Below, piece by piece: positions 10,227 through 21,072 of a stretch of DNA of 64,000 nucleotides. Within the stretch, counting starts at the first letter, position 1. The number at the start of each line of letters is the position of its first letter. Below the pieces are notes generated by a model, which was not told the DNA's origin, did not search any database, and worked only from the letters and a program-made list of their open reading frames with translations. Both the position numbers and the translations under genes were made by a program. This stretch comes from Artocarpus heterophyllus (taxonomy: Eukaryota; Streptophyta; Magnoliopsida; Rosales; Moraceae). The DNA is taken from assembly GCA_025403435.1 (NCBI GenBank), contig JAJQZP010000043.1:62001-126000 (forward strand), written 5' to 3'.

Positions 10227-11965
10227 TCATTGGGTGGAAGTCCTCGACCGGCGGTAAGACCGGTCCAGCTTGTTAGCCAGAGCTGAAAGCACCTGCCAAG
10301 TGGCGTCCCCTTGTTCGATCTGATTGTTGAAAAGTAGGGCCCGCCTGATGATGGGGTCCATGAGGTTCTTTTGTATGGCAGTGAGATTGGTGCTGGCCAC
10401 GTGTTCCAAAATCAATCCCAACTTTCCCACGTCCCTTTCCGCCACCGTTAATGATATCTTCGGCCACTGAACGGCCGCCGGGAAGGGCAACCGGATGTCG
10501 TCCGCGATTATGACCGGCACGCACCCCAAAACCACGGACTCCACAAGCCTCGGACTCCACGGGGCCCACCCAAGCGGGCACAAACAGAACACGGACCGTA
10601 CAATCTCAGACTGGTAACCGGCAAACCTATGCCTTTGCAAGTAAAACCTCGGGTCACCGCCGTATTTCCTCCATATCGCCGTCCTCACCCGCCTAAAGAG
10701 GCAGAAAACAAAATGTTAATAAAATCAAGGGCTTTTCAGCAAAATAATTAATAAAATCATTAAAAAGTTTGATTAAAGAGAATGAGATAATGATGATTTT
10801 ATATTTACTTGCTGTAAAACCGGCCACTAACATTCTTCGGGTGGACCTCCATTTTGCCCCGGAAGAACGCGAAAATATCTCGCCGGCCGTTCGCCGGAGC
10901 TCTCTCAAGCGTCGTCCGTACGCTCTCCGGCGAAACGTAAGGTGGTATAACGATATTCTCAGCGTCTTGACATGGGTGTTTCCCTTTGACCCCAAACGTC
11001 TGCAATATTATTGACTTTTTCAGAAACTCCGGTATTCCATCCGCAATCGCCACGTTCTCCTACAAACCCGAAAGAAACAAAAAAGAAAAAAAAGTCAAGA
11101 AACCGTAAAAACTTATATACATGCCATAAATAAATAAAAATCTGTGGTTGTAGATTCTGGATATTACAGACCATGGTGTGGAAGCAGGCGCCGAAGTCGT
11201 GAGAGGCGACGAAGAGGTGGTCGGAGCCGAGGGTGCGGTTCCAGAAGGGGTATTCGGAGGAGATGAGTTTGACGGCAGAGGATATGAGAGAGCGGGCGTG
11301 GCCGATGGCCGGGAAGCCATTAACGGTGCTGAAGTTGCAGGAGACGTAGACAGGGACGAAGAAGAAGTCGGCCTCGTAAGGGTCAAACGTCCGTACGTCG
11401 CTGGTCGACAGGGCTCTGTGTATGGCCACCTCCGACGCGAACAGGTGGCTGCTACATCTCTCGTTGTTCAGCCAGTCCGTGTTGTATTTGGGTGGCAAAT
11501 CGTAGACGTATATCTTCAAGTCCTTCAACAATTCTGTCAAAAAAATAATAATAATGATAATAAAAAAAGCCAAAGAACAAACGATCGAAGAAATGAAATA
11601 AATAAAAGAAGAACACAAAGTTAAGAAAAGAAGAAACTTGTTTGACCTTGTTGATCATGGGTTTGTTGGAGAAGATGGGATTGAGAGTCAGAGCCGGGGA
11701 ATTCGATGAGAGAGCGCGTTTTGAAGAGAGAGGTGGGCTTCTTCTTCTTGTTGGTGGCGGTGGGGGTGGTGGTGGTGGTTGTGAGGAGGTAAGGGCTGAA
11801 GAAGTAGAGGGTCAAAGAGAGCCAAAGAAGCCATTTGTAGTATCTGAAAAAGCAAGACTTTTCATGGGTTCTAATTCCATGCTTGTGCTGCAAAAGCTTC
11901 ATCCTGACATAGAAACCCCTCTTCTTTTGGGGCCTTTTTATCTGCTCATGCTGCTGTGGCTCCAT
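10227..11965 (-). CDS. FRA8/IRX7: FRA8/IRX7-type xylan glycosyltransferase (GT47 exostosin family)
   Basis: A complete four-exon gene encoding 465 aa. Exons on the minus strand: 11965-11647, 11533-11172, 11059-10809, 10692-10227. Every intron is GT-AG and the phases join exactly. Residues 1-44 are a basic cytosolic tail and about 45-61 (WLLWLSLTLYFF) are a single signal-anchor helix, giving a type II Golgi protein. A Thr-rich stem follows and the GT47 domain runs from about residue 110 to the end. Recognisable blocks include LKIYVYDLPPKY, YEADFFFVPVYVSCNFST, NGFPAIGHARSL, SHDFGACFHTM, FFRGKMEVHPKN and CPLGWAPWSPRLVE-S-V-LGCVPVII. These match the FRA8/IRX7/F8H subgroup closely; FRA8 itself is about 448 aa. 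Known role of the family: making the reducing-end sequence of glucuronoxylan in secondary walls, in the Golgi. The start ATG is the first in the exon. F8H is an alternative orthology assignment. Confidence 0.93.
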
Positions 11966-12100
11966 TACAACAATCTTATGATCGTCTCATTTAAAACCAA
12001 ACAAGCCCACCAAACCAAAGAGGCAAAATTGAATCTTTATCCGAGAATTATTTCTTTTTTGAGGAGAAATTAGTAAGGATTATATTTTGAATTTTTTGCC
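11966..12100 (-). promoter_or_regulatory. 5' leader and possible promoter of the GT47 gene
   Basis: Immediately upstream of the start codon, two ACCAAAC sites (11996-12002 and 12009-12015) fit the degenerate secondary-wall MYB element ACC(A/T)A(A/C)(T/C). A TATA-like AAATATAATC on the minus strand lies near 12078-12087. The sites would sit in or close to the 5' UTR. The motif is short and degenerate, so chance is possible; the fit is notable only because the gene is of secondary-wall type. Confidence 0.3.
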
Positions 12101-13845
12101 TAGGAGAAGAAGAGAGTAGAAATTATTAGTATTACAGTAGTTGAGGAAGGCCTTTCGGCTTTTGGTAAGGGAAGAAGTGGAAACGAAGGAACAGTGCTTA
12201 AATTTGGAGATGTGGGGGTGTTTGTTGGCGTTTCGCTTTTGCACCCAAGAAAAAAATAATAATAACAATAAAAACTCAAGTAGATAGAACAAAAATGAAA
12301 GATGATCAACAATTTGGAGTTGAACCAGTAGATTTTTTTTTTTTTCAATTAAAACAAAATATTTCTGACCGTGCTACTTCCCAGAAGCGCATGGTTAAGC
12401 TCTGGTTCATTCACGGTGGAATATAGAGTTAAAAAAAGGGAATTAATTTTTTTTTAAAATTGAGGTACAGTTTAGAGAGAGGAGAGGGATGGATTTTTCA
12501 GGGGGTCACGTGTTGATGGAGCAGATGGACCGCGTCCATGCTTCTTTTGATCCATTGTGGTGCATTTTTTTTTTGGAGAAATTCTGACAATTCAAAATGA
12601 CGAAATTACCCTCGTTGCTTTGGTCCATTTGGGTGAAATTTAGTGTTTGATTATTCTCATTTTTTCCGATAAGCTTCTTGTTAAAATACCTGTTTGGAGT
12701 TGTCTCCTCTCTCTCTTTGCGGTAACATAAGTCTTGTTCCACAAACTCGGCTTTGACTAAAATCTCGGTTATAAATAATGTTAAATTATTATATATTATA
12801 ATAATAATAATAAATTATTATAATTAAAATTTTTATATATTATAATAAAAACAGTTTTAATTATTTTATCAATATCTTAATACTATTTGAATTGTAGTTA
12901 AAATTAAAATAATATAGCATGTAAAAATTTATATTATAGTATAATTTTTTTTGTATTGTAACATGATTTTAAACTTAAGGTATGAATGTTTTATATTACA
13001 GCATTAAAGATTAGGTGTTAGGAACTTTGTCATCAAACAAAGATGGCCGGGGCATCCGTGGATTTTAACCGTAGATTTTGTTTGCTGCACGGTTTAGATC
13101 TTTCGGTTGGAGAGCTTGTCTCAACTATTATGTTTGACAGGGATGGAATATTGTGGTTGTACATTTTCCCTGGAATATAACACTTGGAGGCCAAAGTAGG
13201 GATAAGATATTTTAAATTCTGAAAAGTCGAAAGACATAACACATGACATGACCATAGAGTAAAATGAGAGAAAATTTTGAGAGAGAATTGTACAATGTAC
13301 ACTCATAAAGGGCCTTTTAAAGCACATCAATAATGTTGAATAAAGTATTAAAATTATGAGCGAGGTGAATAGTTACAAAACCTTAGGAAAAACGAAGGGG
13401 TAGCAAATCTGCAACTATTTCAACTGCTTTCGAGTTTTTTTTTTTCTTATTTTTTTGTGGAATTTTTTTTTTTATTTTACAGTCAAGTGTTTTAATTAAG
13501 TTTGAAGAACTCATTCTCTATTATTATCTGCATTGTCTTCTAATTTTGAATAAAATAGGAGACAAGAAGTGATACACATGGTTTGAGTTCATCCACCGCT
13601 AAAATCAGGACAGAGCTACACACAAACAAAAATAGACAATAGCCCTCTTAATTTTTTTTTTTTAATATTGCACATAAAAGTTTATGAAAATTATATTTCA
13701 CACCATCTAAAATTATATTACGCTCCTCTTAAAGTTTTCTATTTTTATTATTTAATTTTTTTAATAACATTAGTATATATTTTGCTTCTCCTAACTAATT
13801 TTTCTAGTTCTACCCATGATTAGACTTTATGTGCCAAAAATATAT
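12101..13845. other. Intergenic, no gene seen
   Basis: Spacer upstream of the GT47 gene. The first 400 bp are T-rich on the minus strand and could include more 5' leader. Two highly decayed family A MITE relics occur at about 12770-12870 and 12890-13020. No coding sequence is supported. Confidence 0.5.
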
Positions 13846-13847
13846 AA

Positions 13848-13993
13848 ATGGTATTTAAAAACATGTAATAATTAAATTTTATGAGAGAAAAATATTATAA
13901 TAAACCTATTTCAAACCAAAATGGTATTTAAAAACATGTAATAATTAAATTTTATGAGAGAAAAATATTATAATAAACCTATTTCAAACCAAA
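13848..13993. repeat. Perfect tandem duplication, 2 x 73 bp
   Basis: The 73 bases from 13848 to 13920 (beginning ATGGTATTTAAAAACATG) are repeated exactly at 13921-13993. Identity with no mismatch implies a very recent duplication, or correction between the copies. Confidence 0.9.
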
Positions 13994-14857
13994 GAGTCTT
14001 GGTTCAAAATGGTGTTTCCAAACATATCTATAGACAAATTTTATGTACCGTGTGAAAGGATATCCTGCCAATAGTACTCTATTTTAATTTGACATGTTTT
14101 TACACGTAATTGTTAGTTTTATATTTTTTTATTTTGATATGATTTTAATTGAATATAACATTACAAAAATATAGGTATTTCTTATAGTATAAAGTTGAAA
14201 ATAATAATATTAATAATAATAGTAATAAAATTAGTAAAACTCCAACATATCTTTATTTTGAGATTGGAAGAAAGTAGTTTTTACTGAATTAAAGTGATTT
14301 GAGTAGAAATATCTCAGTTAAGATAAAGGTTATGCATAATTTAATGGTAAATTCTCATTTTAACTCTATTTCAAAATAGAAAATTCAGAAAACTCCACTA
14401 AAAAAAAGTACAGATGTTGTGCCAAAATTAAAGATAAAGCTATTAGTCACCCTTTAATAGCCGACCATGTAATGTAATCCAAAAGTAAGCAAATCCGTTT
14501 ACTCGATCCTTTAAAATCAACAACTGTTCTGTTATCTTTCCAATTTACAAACCAAAAAATAATAATAATAAAGTAAGTTCGTGCCTTGATTGATTCACAT
14601 CGCACTAACTAGTAATTGACAGAGCTTTGCAATCCATAAAAATAATTCCCTCTAAGACACGACAAGAAGCTGATAACGAGAGAGAGCGAGGAGACCCAAG
14701 TTGTCAAATTGACTCTATGTAGGCGTTAAACAAGAGTCCCTTGCACGGCAAGATTTTGGTTTTGTGGCAGCAAACAGGGCAATAATAACAAGAAGGGAAT
14801 TCTTATGCTACGCTACAGACGGCAATTTTGCTTCATTAATGAAGTCTTTAGATTAAG
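13994..14857. other. Intergenic, no gene seen
   Basis: AT-rich spacer with no gene or clear repeat boundary. Confidence 0.5.
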
Positions 14858-14946
14858 ATTTTAATAGTTTGATCTATGACTGTTCACGTTAAAAATTTAA
14901 TACATGATACAAAGTTGTTTTAAGTCATAAATCAGACTATTAAAAA
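14858..14946. repeat. Short foldback element, copy 1
   Basis: Inverted arms TTTTAATAGTTTGATCTATG (from 14858) and the inverse of TTTTAATAGTCTGATTTATG (ending 14946) enclose a centre containing 'gttaaaaatttaa'. A related element with the same order of words is at 48747-48836, so this is a dispersed foldback family rather than an isolated hairpin. Confidence 0.55.
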
Positions 14947-16344
14947 ATTAATCCAATAACTAAAGCATTTATGTTCCACCCATAGAGTAAAAAGATAATA
15001 TTAAAACACCCCTGTCCATTTCAATTCATCCCTTTTAATAAGCTAAAAGATAATATTAAAACACAACTTGAATTATTCATAACTATTAATTTGTGTATTT
15101 ATGATTTGAACAATGTTATAAGACACCAATAGCGCTGAACAACACATTCTAGTATAGGATGAGTCTCACAACATACGACCTATATATAAAGCTCATCTTT
15201 TATTAGTTATAGTGTTTACAATCAACGGTGTCCTCAACATTAAAAAAAAAATCACACCAATTTAATGTCAAAACTCCAAACAGATTAATAATTTATCCAA
15301 GCAATTAAATATACGACTAAATAGTAATAACAGTTAGATGTTTTTTGGGAAGTGATTAGGTCTGAAACCTAACTTGTATAAACAATTTTGTATTGGACGA
15401 TTTATTAATATTTATTAGCATTAGTTATGTGACAAGCAAGAACAAAATTTAAAAAGAGCTAGTAAGTGGTCCTTATCTAGATGAAGGGCAGTAGAACTAG
15501 AAATCAACTGTGGGTTGAGTTTTACGCCAAATAAGACGTCATTAGAAGAATAATGTGTGGGATCTAATCCAAGAAGCATTTATTGTATGATTAGCATTTA
15601 ATTTTTTTTTTTTTGGTTACTTGTTTGGGCAGCTAAGCCAACTATACTATGATATAGTGCTCTTTTCATACGTTCATTTAACGTTAGTGCTTCATTAGAA
15701 CATGCGTGTGGTTTCAGCATTGGTTCTGCTGCTTGGTGGGAGCTTGGCAAATAAATATTATGCTCTTTAAAAAATAATTTAGGATAATCCACCTTCAGTA
15801 TCGGATAATACGATTTGACTAACCCAATTTAAAATTATTAATACAAGGATTTTTTTCGTCTATTTAGTAGAGACTTATTGATAGTTTATTTTTTCAAGTC
15901 TTCTCGTAAAAATCTCATTTTGTTATATTGGTTTTTTTTTTCCTCCTATAATTATGTCCGTGTGTTAATCAGATTGGAGTGAGTCAATGTATGTTTTTCT
16001 TCCCTTGCAAATGAAGCAAGTGCTGGCTGAAATTATGTCTAACAAGTAGGGCATATCTAATTAGTGAAAACTCAGTAGCATTATTTTGTTTGGAACTACT
16101 CAACATAGTATTATTGTATTACATCATTGCACCTTGAGTTCTGTAAAAAAAAAAAAAAAGGCCCAACTATTTTTCTTTTCTTTTGTTTTCTTTTCATGAC
16201 CCAAATTTCCAAATAAAGCGAAGTATATGTTTAATACTTGGTGGTGTCTTGTTTATGATAGGAAGTTGACACCTTGCTATCGACTGCACCATTAATGGAT
16301 ATTTCTGGGCAAAACTAGGCAAATAAAAGCTACAAACTTATATA
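14947..16344. other. Intergenic, no gene seen
   Basis: AT-rich spacer. The reading frame at 15598-15792 on the minus strand has no codon bias or family motif. I see nothing else that can be named. Confidence 0.5.
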
Positions 16345-16492
16345 TTGTTTGATGAATATGGTTAAAATAATATTTGTGGTTATTAAATAGTATAAAATTT
16401 TTATATATTAATATAAAAATATAAAAAGTTGTTAAAATATAAATCTTTTTTATAATGTTTTAAATTATGATTATGGTTTTAATCAAACATCC
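16345..16492. mobile_element. TA-flanked MITE family A, decayed copy
   Basis: The left end TTGTTTGATGAATATGGTTA and the right end, inverse of AGGATGTTTGATTAAAACCA, are clearly inverted. The interior has decayed to A/T but keeps the 'agtataaaatttttatata' form of the unit. Confidence 0.5.
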
Positions 16493-16910
16493 TGTTAAAA
16501 ATTTATACGCCGAAAAGAAAAAAAATATACATTTTTTTCAAATTTTTTGTGAAGCCTTGAACAAGACAAGACAAGAATGTTTGTTTTGTTTCCTCAGTAA
16601 CGACTATTTTGTCTGATCCGGTGTCTTGGATCAATGTTCACAAGTCACGTCTCAACCAAGAGTAAGGTGAGGTGGTTTTTTTTTTTTTTTTTTTATTGGA
16701 AAAAAAAAAAAGGGTGCATGCTTGAGCAGAGTCCTTCCTATCAAAGAGGCTTATTTGATTTTGTTTTTAATCATTTCATTTCCAATTTCTCAATTGCAAG
16801 GCAAGGGTGCTGTCCATAAGGGGATCCTTGAAACTGAATCTCAACCCTGAGCCCTCGAAAAAGTAGATTCAATAATTTTTCTGGCCACCCTTGCTCTTCA
16901 AACACTTCAA

Positions 16911-17006
16911 CTTTATTTAGGAGACTAGTTTCAATTATATAATTTAAATCACAGCAGTATAAAACTCTCATATATTACAATGTATGATTTCAACTACTCT
17001 TTCAAA
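16911..17006 (-). mobile_element. TA-flanked MITE family A, short copy
   Basis: A single internal unit ('agtataaaactctcatatat') lies between 'tttaggagactagtttcaa' and 'tttcaactactctttcaaag'. The second unit is missing, so this is a deletion derivative. Confidence 0.45.
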
Positions 17007-19510
17007 GAACTTATTCATTATAATTTAAATCAAAATAAGAAAATCCTAAAACGTAGTGCTAAATTACACTTTGATCGCTAATATTTAAAACGTCTCAAAA
17101 TTGACTTTAATTTGATTTCATGTGGCAAAGTTGGCCCTTATGTGACATTTAAAAAATGATAAAATGGAAATTTAAGTGATTTTAAGGAAAACATTAACTG
17201 ATTGAGCAAGAGTTTGGTACGTGTTCATATTTTTTTCTTGGCACACTTCGTCTTTTTTTTTTTTTCATTTAAGTTTGAACATCTGATAGGACTTTTAGAG
17301 AATTCACAACCCATTTTAATAATCCATCTGTCCATCGCATTTTTTGTCAATTTTTTTGACAGTTTCTCGAAATAATAACTAATTTTGTCACATTAAAATG
17401 TATAAAAGTCAATCTCGAGAATCAACATTTATAAATTATAACTTTTATCAGAGAGGATCAGATACGCCGTGAGATTTTTGGTTGGACAAAGTCAGTTCCA
17501 TCATGGGTTAAAGAATGAAACTTTGTTTGATTCTTCAAAAAAAAAAAAAAGAAAGAAAGAAAGAAAGAAAGAATGAAAGAAAGAAACTTTGTTTGAAGTT
17601 AGATTTGGGTATCATTACTGCACGGGTCACCTGTCTGGTCATAATTATAAAACCAACGTTACCCTTAGGCTTTATCTGCAAGATGTTTGAATAGATGAAG
17701 AAGTCCCATGCATTTATTCATGCTACATATAAAAGTATAAAAGCAAAAGTCATTCAAATTTTTGCCGGGCGTAATTCAAATCCAAATCAATTTAACAGTA
17801 AGTCAGGTTATTTATGAATTTAAGAATAGCGACGAAGAAGCATGGGTGTTGCAGAAGTTCTTAAACGCTAATTAAAGCTTGGAATGTAATAACAAGGAAA
17901 TTTTATTAATAAAATTTAATATTTAATTAGGTTTAATTAATAAATTTACTCTTAAAAATTATATTTTTTTGTAAAAATTGTGATAACATATAAATAAACA
18001 ATATTAATCAAAAATTCCACTGTGAATGTGATGCAATGTTGTATATCATTAATACAGATTTTATGAGTTTAAATACTCAAAAATTTGTAGATAATATCCA
18101 TAAAATAAATTTTATATCACAATTAATTGTAAAATTGTGATATAAATGGATGGGTAATTAAGGTATAAATAAGATATAAAGTCCACCAAAAACCTTAAAC
18201 CAATGTAAAAAGGGGGCCAGATGTGGTATAAGTATACTGCTAAGTGAAAACACAGATACAAAAAATGTTATGTTTGGCCTCCAAAAATAAACCAAAGGCA
18301 AGTAAAATATTTTATACAGTCTAAGAATATGTTTTGCACTTATTTTACCACGACAGTGTAAGAAAAAAATTTCTTAAGTTTTACATCTATACGTAAGTAA
18401 GAAAAAAGGCTTGTCATTGCCCCAAAAAGGTGGGTTGTGACATGAAAAATGTGAGATTACTAAAAGCAAATGAGATACAATTTTAAACCATTTAGTTGGT
18501 ATTAAAATCATATGAAATTGAGAAAAAAATATGACAATTCATTGAAACTTTCTAAATAATTGACAATTTAAAAGCCAATAAGCTCTACCACTAAATGACG
18601 CAACAGAATTAGGAATATAGTGTTTTATCGGCTTAACCTGAACGAAGTATCTAAAAATCCACTTAAGAAAAGCCATTAACTAGGAAAGAAAACACTCAAA
18701 CTTGTATTCAATACTCAATATGCTAATCTACCTGTTACAATTAACTTAGATGGGTATTTGTAGTCCTCTTACAAAAGCAGAGTAAAAATAACAAATTATG
18801 TATATGACATATAAAACAAAAAAAGCTAAGTAGATTACAAACAATATAGCAAATATAAAAGAAAGACTATTATATCTATAATCTTGTTACATCACTCAAT
18901 TGCTTTTTTTTAGTTTGCTTCATATTCTATATGATTACTTATTTTCCCTCCCTCTTGCCAAAACATACTTTAAAGGTCATATTCGATGCACAATAAAATC
19001 ATATAATTAAAGAGGTTGTTTGGCCTCAAGCTGGTTTCATTAGTTTGTTTAGCTTCGAGTTGGTTTTATTATAGTGTTTTCCCTCACATAATTTAAATAG
19101 ATATATCGTTGTACAAGGTAGAGAAAAATGTACATCTCCGAAACGTGAATTACAACACGAAGGGAGACCCATTCATTTCCCAAGTTGTCCCAAACAACAT
19201 TAAATTATATCCATCAAAAGACTATAAGGGGCTTTTTCCCCAAATGTGACCTTCTTTTGTCTTGGCCAATGGGTCATCATTGGAGCAAGAGAACCAGTAA
19301 TATCGTGGCTTGGGGAAGCCCCACTCGCTAGTCGTTACACACAGGGACACAAACCGCCACAAATGATTGATACAAAGATTAGAGAAAAGTTGCCGAGTTT
19401 ATGCCTAGTCTCCTTTACACTTTGGACTGTATTGCACTCTGTCCTCGCCACTGAAACTTCTCAGAAAAAAAAAAGGACTTGGAGTTTCTCTCTCCCAAAT
19501 AAATTGGGTT
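17007..19510. other. Intergenic, no gene seen
   Basis: AT-rich spacer up to the Copia insertion site. The 88-codon frame at 19246-19512 starts in less AT-rich sequence and runs into the target site, but shows no recognisable motif; I do not call it a gene. Confidence 0.5.
17551..17586. repeat. (GAAA)n microsatellite
   Basis: About nine GAAA/AAAG units with one interruption, directly after a poly-A run. Confidence 0.9.
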
Positions 19511-19515
19511 AATAA

Positions 19516-19854
19516 TGTTAAAAACTCATTTCCGTTTAAAAAAACTGATTTGGCCCACGTGATAAAGATCACGTTTCAACTGCCTCACGTGTAACGCTTG
19601 GTACCAACCGTTACACCCGTGTGATGGTCACGGTTTTAAATTTTGGGTCCCTGAGCACGTAATTTATAGAGCAAAAATTACACCATCAAGTGTAGAATTG
19701 AGAGTGCCTAGAAAAACAAAAAAATTCGTTAATCACAGTGTGCAAAAGTGGAAAACATAGCAATAAACGACAATGGCTGGAGGTAATAAATTCGATCCAA
19801 TACGCTTCCGTTTTCTATGATTTATGGTTGTTATAAATGCCCAAACAACTTTCA
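19516..19854 (+). repeat. 5' LTR of the Copia element
   Basis: It starts TGTTAAAAAC and ends CA. The U3 part has two CACGTG G-boxes 30 bp apart (19556-19561 and 19586-19591), followed by a near-perfect palindrome at 19589-19616 with one mismatch. A TATA-like TTTATAGA lies at 19663-19670, so transcription should begin near 19700. A short open frame begins at an ATG in good context within the downstream part (MAGGNKFDPIRFRFL, then stop), present in both LTRs; its meaning is unknown. Confidence 0.95.
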
Positions 19855-19856
19855 TT

Positions 19857-19868
19857 TGGTATCAGAGC
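19857..19868 (+). other. Primer-binding site (initiator tRNA-Met)
   Basis: TGGTATCAGAGC, two bases after the LTR end, is complementary to the 3' end of plant initiator tRNA-Met, the usual primer of plant Copia elements. Confidence 0.95.
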
Positions 19869-21072
19869 ATTATACCTCTGCCTTGATGTTCAAATTTTGA
19901 ACGAAAAAATTTTGTTTTTCGTTACACTGGAACCGTGATTCGGGTTTTATTTTTCTTTGCCATTTTTTCATTGTTACTGCTATAAAACCATTAAGTTAAT
20001 GTTTTCTTAATGTTTTATGATGAAAAAATGAGAAATTTGACATATTGCTGGAATCTGTGCAGCCGGTTTTATGGCCGTGAAAAACAAGTCTTGACTAATA
20101 TGAATTCTTGATTAATTATGTATTTTGAATTCATAAATCATCACATTATTGATTTCTGAGCATTTTGGGATTTGGAACGCCTGAAATGGACGTCGGAGGG
20201 AAGAGAAACCGTCAGGTTTTTCGTCGGGTCGCGCGGGTCGAAACCGGGTCAGAACGACCCGGATGGAGGTTGAAGACGATCCAAACGACAGGTCGTTTTG
20301 CATTCGGGCAGCAAAACGACCCGTCGTTTTTATCGGGCGCGAGAAACTCCCAAACCCAAACGACGCCATTTTTGGGGACCCCCCCCCCCCCACCTAAGTT
20401 AAACGACGTCGTTTTGGCCAAAAATAAAAAAAAAATTAATTTTGGTTTTTGGATATGCACATAATTCTTGCAATAATTTCATGGGAAATTCAATTTAATC
20501 ATTATGTGCCAAGTATTTGTTATATGCATTGTTTTTAGTTTTATTATGCATGTTATCAAGTTAATTAACCTATTTAGCACAAATTAATATTTTGTTCATA
20601 ATTATTATATCGCCTATAGAACATGCAATTTTCATGAATAATTGTGAACAAAATTAAATGTCTAAGTGATCCATATAATTTTAAATAATTGGAGCTTAGC
20701 CACAGCAACTCTAATTATATAAAATTATATATTAATTGGTTTAGGATCACATTTGGTTAAAGGACATTTATTGTAATTAGTTGTACTTAATATAATAAAT
20801 TTTATCCCACAAGAATTTTTATTATATTGATATGACTAATTGGGATAAAATATCAAATTATATTTTCTGATTTACCCACAGGAATTAGAAAAGGGAACAT
20901 AATTTGATAGTTTTATCATACAATTAAATGAATCTAATTGAATTAGAACTTTAGCCCACAGGCAAGTTTTATGTCATAGATTCATGATATTATGCATGAT
21001 TTACATTGGTAAAGCATGATTTATGTTTATTAGCCTCAATATTTTGATCATAAGCATGTTTATTTTAATTAT
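19869..21072 (+). other. Untranslated leader of the Copia element
   Basis: About 1.2 kb between primer-binding site and gag. It contains a GC-rich block at 20160-20415 with three copies of an inverted motif, AAACGAC followed closely by GTCGTTT (20283-20298, 20313-20330, 20401-20414), and a run of 13 C at 20379-20391. Further on, CCCACAAG/CCCACAGG occurs three times (20816, 20875, 20955). No long open frame runs through it. Confidence 0.7.

Noticed and set aside
11642..12073. 143-codon plus-strand frame opposite GT47 exon 1
   Set aside because: It is the antisense shadow of the glycosyltransferase first exon; its Gly run mirrors the Thr/Pro codons.
14671..14691. Sequence resembling mature miR535 (TGATAACGAGAGAGAGC)
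   Set aside because: The match is mostly GA repeat, the 3' end differs, and no complementary star arm lies within 300 bp on either side.
20112..20464. Overlapping frames on both strands in the Copia leader
   Set aside because: They arise from the GC-rich inverted repeats. There is no similarity to retrotransposon or host proteins, and they overlap a C homopolymer.
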